64,000 nt of DNA from Rouxiella aceris (GTDB taxonomy: Bacteria; Pseudomonadota; Gammaproteobacteria; Enterobacterales; Enterobacteriaceae): the NCBI RefSeq assembly GCF_012933545.1, contig NZ_JAADJU010000002.1:124001-188000 (forward strand). Reading direction: 5' to 3'. Position numbers and translations under genes: made by a program. Below are positions 61,992-64,000 of the stretch, piece by piece. The notes under the pieces were generated by a model. The model was not told where the DNA came from. It saw nothing but the letters and a program-made list of their open reading frames with translations, and ran no database searches. How positions within the stretch are numbered: position 1 is the first letter of the stretch; each line of letters starts with the position of its first letter.

Positions 61992-62690
61992 TTAAGCGAG
62001 GGCTGTTTTTTTCTTCAGACTGGCTTTAACGGCATCAGGCGCTTGCTGATACTCCTGCAAGCCTTTGGCCCGCAGATGGCAGGCGGCACATTCGCCACAG
62101 CCGTCGCCGGCAATGCCGTTGTAGCAGGTGAGGGTATGGTTGCGGATCAGCGGCAGCTTGCCGTAATAATCCGCTAGCGCCCAGGTTTCTGCCTTATTGA
62201 GCCACATCAATGGCGTTTCAAAGCGAATATCGCGGGCAATACCCAGCGATACCGCATGATGCAGGGCTTTGACAAACTCGTCCCGGCAGTCCGGGTAACC
62301 GGAAAAATCGGTTTCACAGACGCCGGTGATCACCGCTTCGGCCTGGATCTGATAGGCATAAATCGCCGCCAGGGTTAAAAACAGAATATTGCGTCCCGGA
62401 ACAAAAGTACTGGGCAACTCATTCTCTGCGCCTTCGCCAAACTGTGGCACGGGAATATTATCGCGGGTCAGGCTGCTGACTGCCAATTCGTTGAGCAGTC
62501 CGACATCCAGCACTTTATGCGCCTTGGCTCCAAGCTCAACCGACAATTTTTGCGCAATGTCGATCTCGGCACGATGGCGTTGGCCATAGTCAAAAGTGAT
62601 GCAATGTACTTCATCATACTTTGTCAGCGCCTGTACCAGGCAGGTGGTTGAATCCTGCCCTCCACTGAAGACCACAACGGCTCTTTTCAT
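61992..62690 (-). CDS. queC: 7-cyano-7-deazaguanine synthase QueC
   Basis: 232 residues from [18 protein letters not shown]. An ATG at 62693 directly upstream fits an AAGG site equally well. The PP-loop SGGQDS is at residues 9-14. Zinc-binding cysteines are in TGVCETD and in the C-terminal [10 protein letters not shown]. It turns carboxydeazaguanine into preQ0 with ATP and ammonia, the precursor of queuosine. Its product is later used by Tgt and QueA, encoded 43 kb away in this window. Confidence 0.97.
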   Translation of the reverse strand: MKRAVVVFSGGQDSTTCLVQALTKYDEVHCITFDYGQRHRAEIDIAQKLSVELGAKAHKVLDVGLLNELAVSSLTRDNIPVPQFGEGAENELPSTFVPGRNILFLTLAAIYAYQIQAEAVITGVCETDFSGYPDCRDEFVKALHHAVSLGIARDIRFETPLMWLNKAETWALADYYGKLPLIRNHTLTCYNGIAGDGCGECAACHLRAKGLQEYQQAPDAVKASLKKKTALA

Positions 62691-62797
62691 CATCAATACC
62701 TTATTATTCCGTTACAGGCTGGTGCTTGAGCAGCAGCGTGAGAAGCCATTATGTTACTGACGTTTTGCATGGGTTAATAGTAAAAATCCGCCAATGC

Positions 62798-64000
62798 CTA
62801 AGCGATACCCATCGGCGGCGGCAACCAGGCCTGACAAAAGTCAAACCAGCCCCAGGCGGTAAGCTCGACGCCATTCACCCCCGGAGGCGCGCTAACCTGA
62901 TATTGATAGTTAAACAGCGGGGTGATACTGCCTTGCTGCATTAATTGCTGAAAATGCTCCCGCAGGTGATCTTCTCGCTGTGTGGCGCAGGGCTGTTGCT
63001 GGATCGCCAGCAGGCGGCACTGTTGTTCTTGCAGATCGTTCTTGTCAAGGATCTCCGTCCACAGCGGATCCTGACGTAGCCAGTTTTCCAGGGTGGCTAC
63101 CGGTGCTTCGCCAATCAGCCGATCGCCCAGCAGCAAATCTACGCTGGCGAGATGTTCGCCGTTGTCCCAAAGCCGTCCAGGATGATACTGCGTTGTCAAC
63201 TGACATCCCTCGGTGGCAAACAGCGCTTGCAGCGCCTCGGCAATCCATTCCAGCTCAACCGGCGGATGAAACAATAACGCCAGCTGCGCCGGTAGCCTGA
63301 CTTGATCCTGCTGCGATGTCTGACGTGCGGGCAGCGGCCAACCGGGAAGGATCTCCCGGCTGCGTTTTACCAGCGAAGGATCAATCGGCAGGTTGTCGAG
63401 CAGGCCAGAGTCCTGGATCAAGGCGATAATTTTTTGTGCCTGCGCCACGCTGAGATGGCGATTTTTAAGGTTAATTGCCAGGTAGCAGAAACCCAGGCTG
63501 GTACGGCGTTTCACCGGACTGAGGCGGGCTAGTTCACTGCTTTCACCAGGGAAGATGCTTACCGGATGCTGGCAACTAACCTTTGGCTCGCCAGCAAAAA
63601 GCTGGGCGGAGATCCACAATTCAATGGCTGACAGATAAGGATGCTGCAAATGGTAGTAAGGGTGCTGTTCCAGCCTGACTAACTCGGGGGCAAAATGCGC
63701 CAGTTTAAAAGGTCCGGCACCGAGGGTCGGATCGTCCGGATGAAACAGCAGGCAACTCAGATCCGCCAGGCGATGGGCCAACCAATAATCGGCGGTATCT
63801 AGCCTGAATTGCAGGCATAGGGCATAAGGTTGCGAGATTTCGACAACGTTGGCCAGGCTGTGTTGGCCCCGGGGCGTATGGCGAAGGCGCGCAAATAGCT
63901 GACAGAGTTGTTCCACCAACAGCGGTTCACCGTTATGCCAGTAAAGCTGGCTGCGCAGAAAAAATTGCCAGACGCTTCCCTGCTCGAGGATTTGCCAGTG
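62798..64000 (-). CDS. ybaE: SgrR-family transcriptional regulator YbaE, C-terminal part (gene cut by window end)
   Basis: The frame is open from base 64000 on the minus strand to a stop at 62798, about 400 residues. A short reading from TTG 63919 would be artificial, because the preceding codons (WQFFLRSQLYWHNGEPL) belong to the family. The visible part is a periplasmic solute-binding-like (SBP_bac_5) domain, as in SgrR, whose N-terminal winged helix would lie beyond the window. In E. coli ybaE is next to queC. Ligand and target genes are unknown. Confidence 0.88.
   Translation of the reverse strand, partial: HWQILEQGSVWQFFLRSQLYWHNGEPLLVEQLCQLFARLRHTPRGQHSLANVVEISQPYALCLQFRLDTADYWLAHRLADLSCLLFHPDDPTLGAGPFKLAHFAPELVRLEQHPYYHLQHPYLSAIELWISAQLFAGEPKVSCQHPVSIFPGESSELARLSPVKRRTSLGFCYLAINLKNRHLSVAQAQKIIALIQDSGLLDNLPIDPSLVKRSREILPGWPLPARQTSQQDQVRLPAQLALLFHPPVELEWIAEALQALFATEGCQLTTQYHPGRLWDNGEHLASVDLLLGDRLIGEAPVATLENWLRQDPLWTEILDKNDLQEQQCRLLAIQQQPCATQREDHLREHFQQLMQQGSITPLFNYQYQVSAPPGVNGVELTAWGWFDFCQAWLPPPMGIA

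Overview
The window is a stretch of chromosome from a member of the order Enterobacterales. Almost every gene has a close Escherichia coli counterpart in the same order and orientation: mak, sbcC-sbcD, phoB-phoR, brnQ, proY, acpH, queA-tgt-yajC-secD-secF, yajI, nrdR-ribD-ribH-nusB-thiL-pgpA, yajO-dxs-ispA-xseB, thiI, panE-yajL, yajQ, yajR, cyoABCDE, ampG, yajG, bolA, tig-clpP-clpX-lon-hupB-ppiD-ybaV-fadM-queC-ybaE. The differences are an O-antigen-ligase-like gene between mak and sbcC, a MetE-like gene after phoR, ggt and a 2-Cys peroxiredoxin after proY, and a type VI secretion cargo cassette after secF. One ERIC element and a family of small terminator-associated repeats point to a lineage outside the E. 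coli/Salmonella group, such as Yersiniaceae or a neighbour. The species cannot be named from the sequence alone.

Left part (1-13.5 kb): end of fructokinase mak, an O-antigen ligase-like membrane protein, the SbcCD nuclease, and the phosphate two-component pair with a Pho box before phoB. Next come a methionine-synthase-like enzyme behind tandem MetJ boxes, an ERIC element, and the amino acid transporters brnQ and proY. Middle left (13.7-23.2 kb): ggt, peroxiredoxin, acpH, the queuosine genes queA-tgt, and the Sec accessory operon yajC-secD-secF.

The accessory island at 23.4-25.6 kb holds a lone Hcp tube protein, a small L,D-transpeptidase-like (Tlde1/DUF2778-type) toxin, and two related exported proteins, the first overlapping the toxin gene by 4 bases. 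It reads as an orphan T6SS effector-immunity module. One intact and one decayed copy of the miniature repeat flank it. That repeat occurs three times intact (13556-13689, 23258-23390, 37080-37174). Each time it is bracketed by two copies of the same intrinsic-terminator hairpin, as if it had inserted at a terminator and duplicated it.

The centre (26.3-39.6 kb) carries riboflavin, isoprenoid, thiamine and pantothenate genes. A gene-free stretch of about 1.65 kb between the convergent genes yajQ and yajR (39588-41218) is built of three 250-bp repeats in tandem orientation, seven interspersed 60-bp repeats, a ten-unit hexamer array, and inverted copies of the 60-bp unit at its left edge. I do not recognise it. 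With the terminator-bracketed elements it is the best candidate for something undescribed.

The right part (41.3-64 kb) is housekeeping: cytochrome bo3 oxidase, muropeptide permease, the trigger factor/ClpXP/Lon/HU/PpiD protein quality control block with recognisable heat-shock promoters before clpP and lon, and queC. It ends in a truncated SgrR-family gene, ybaE.
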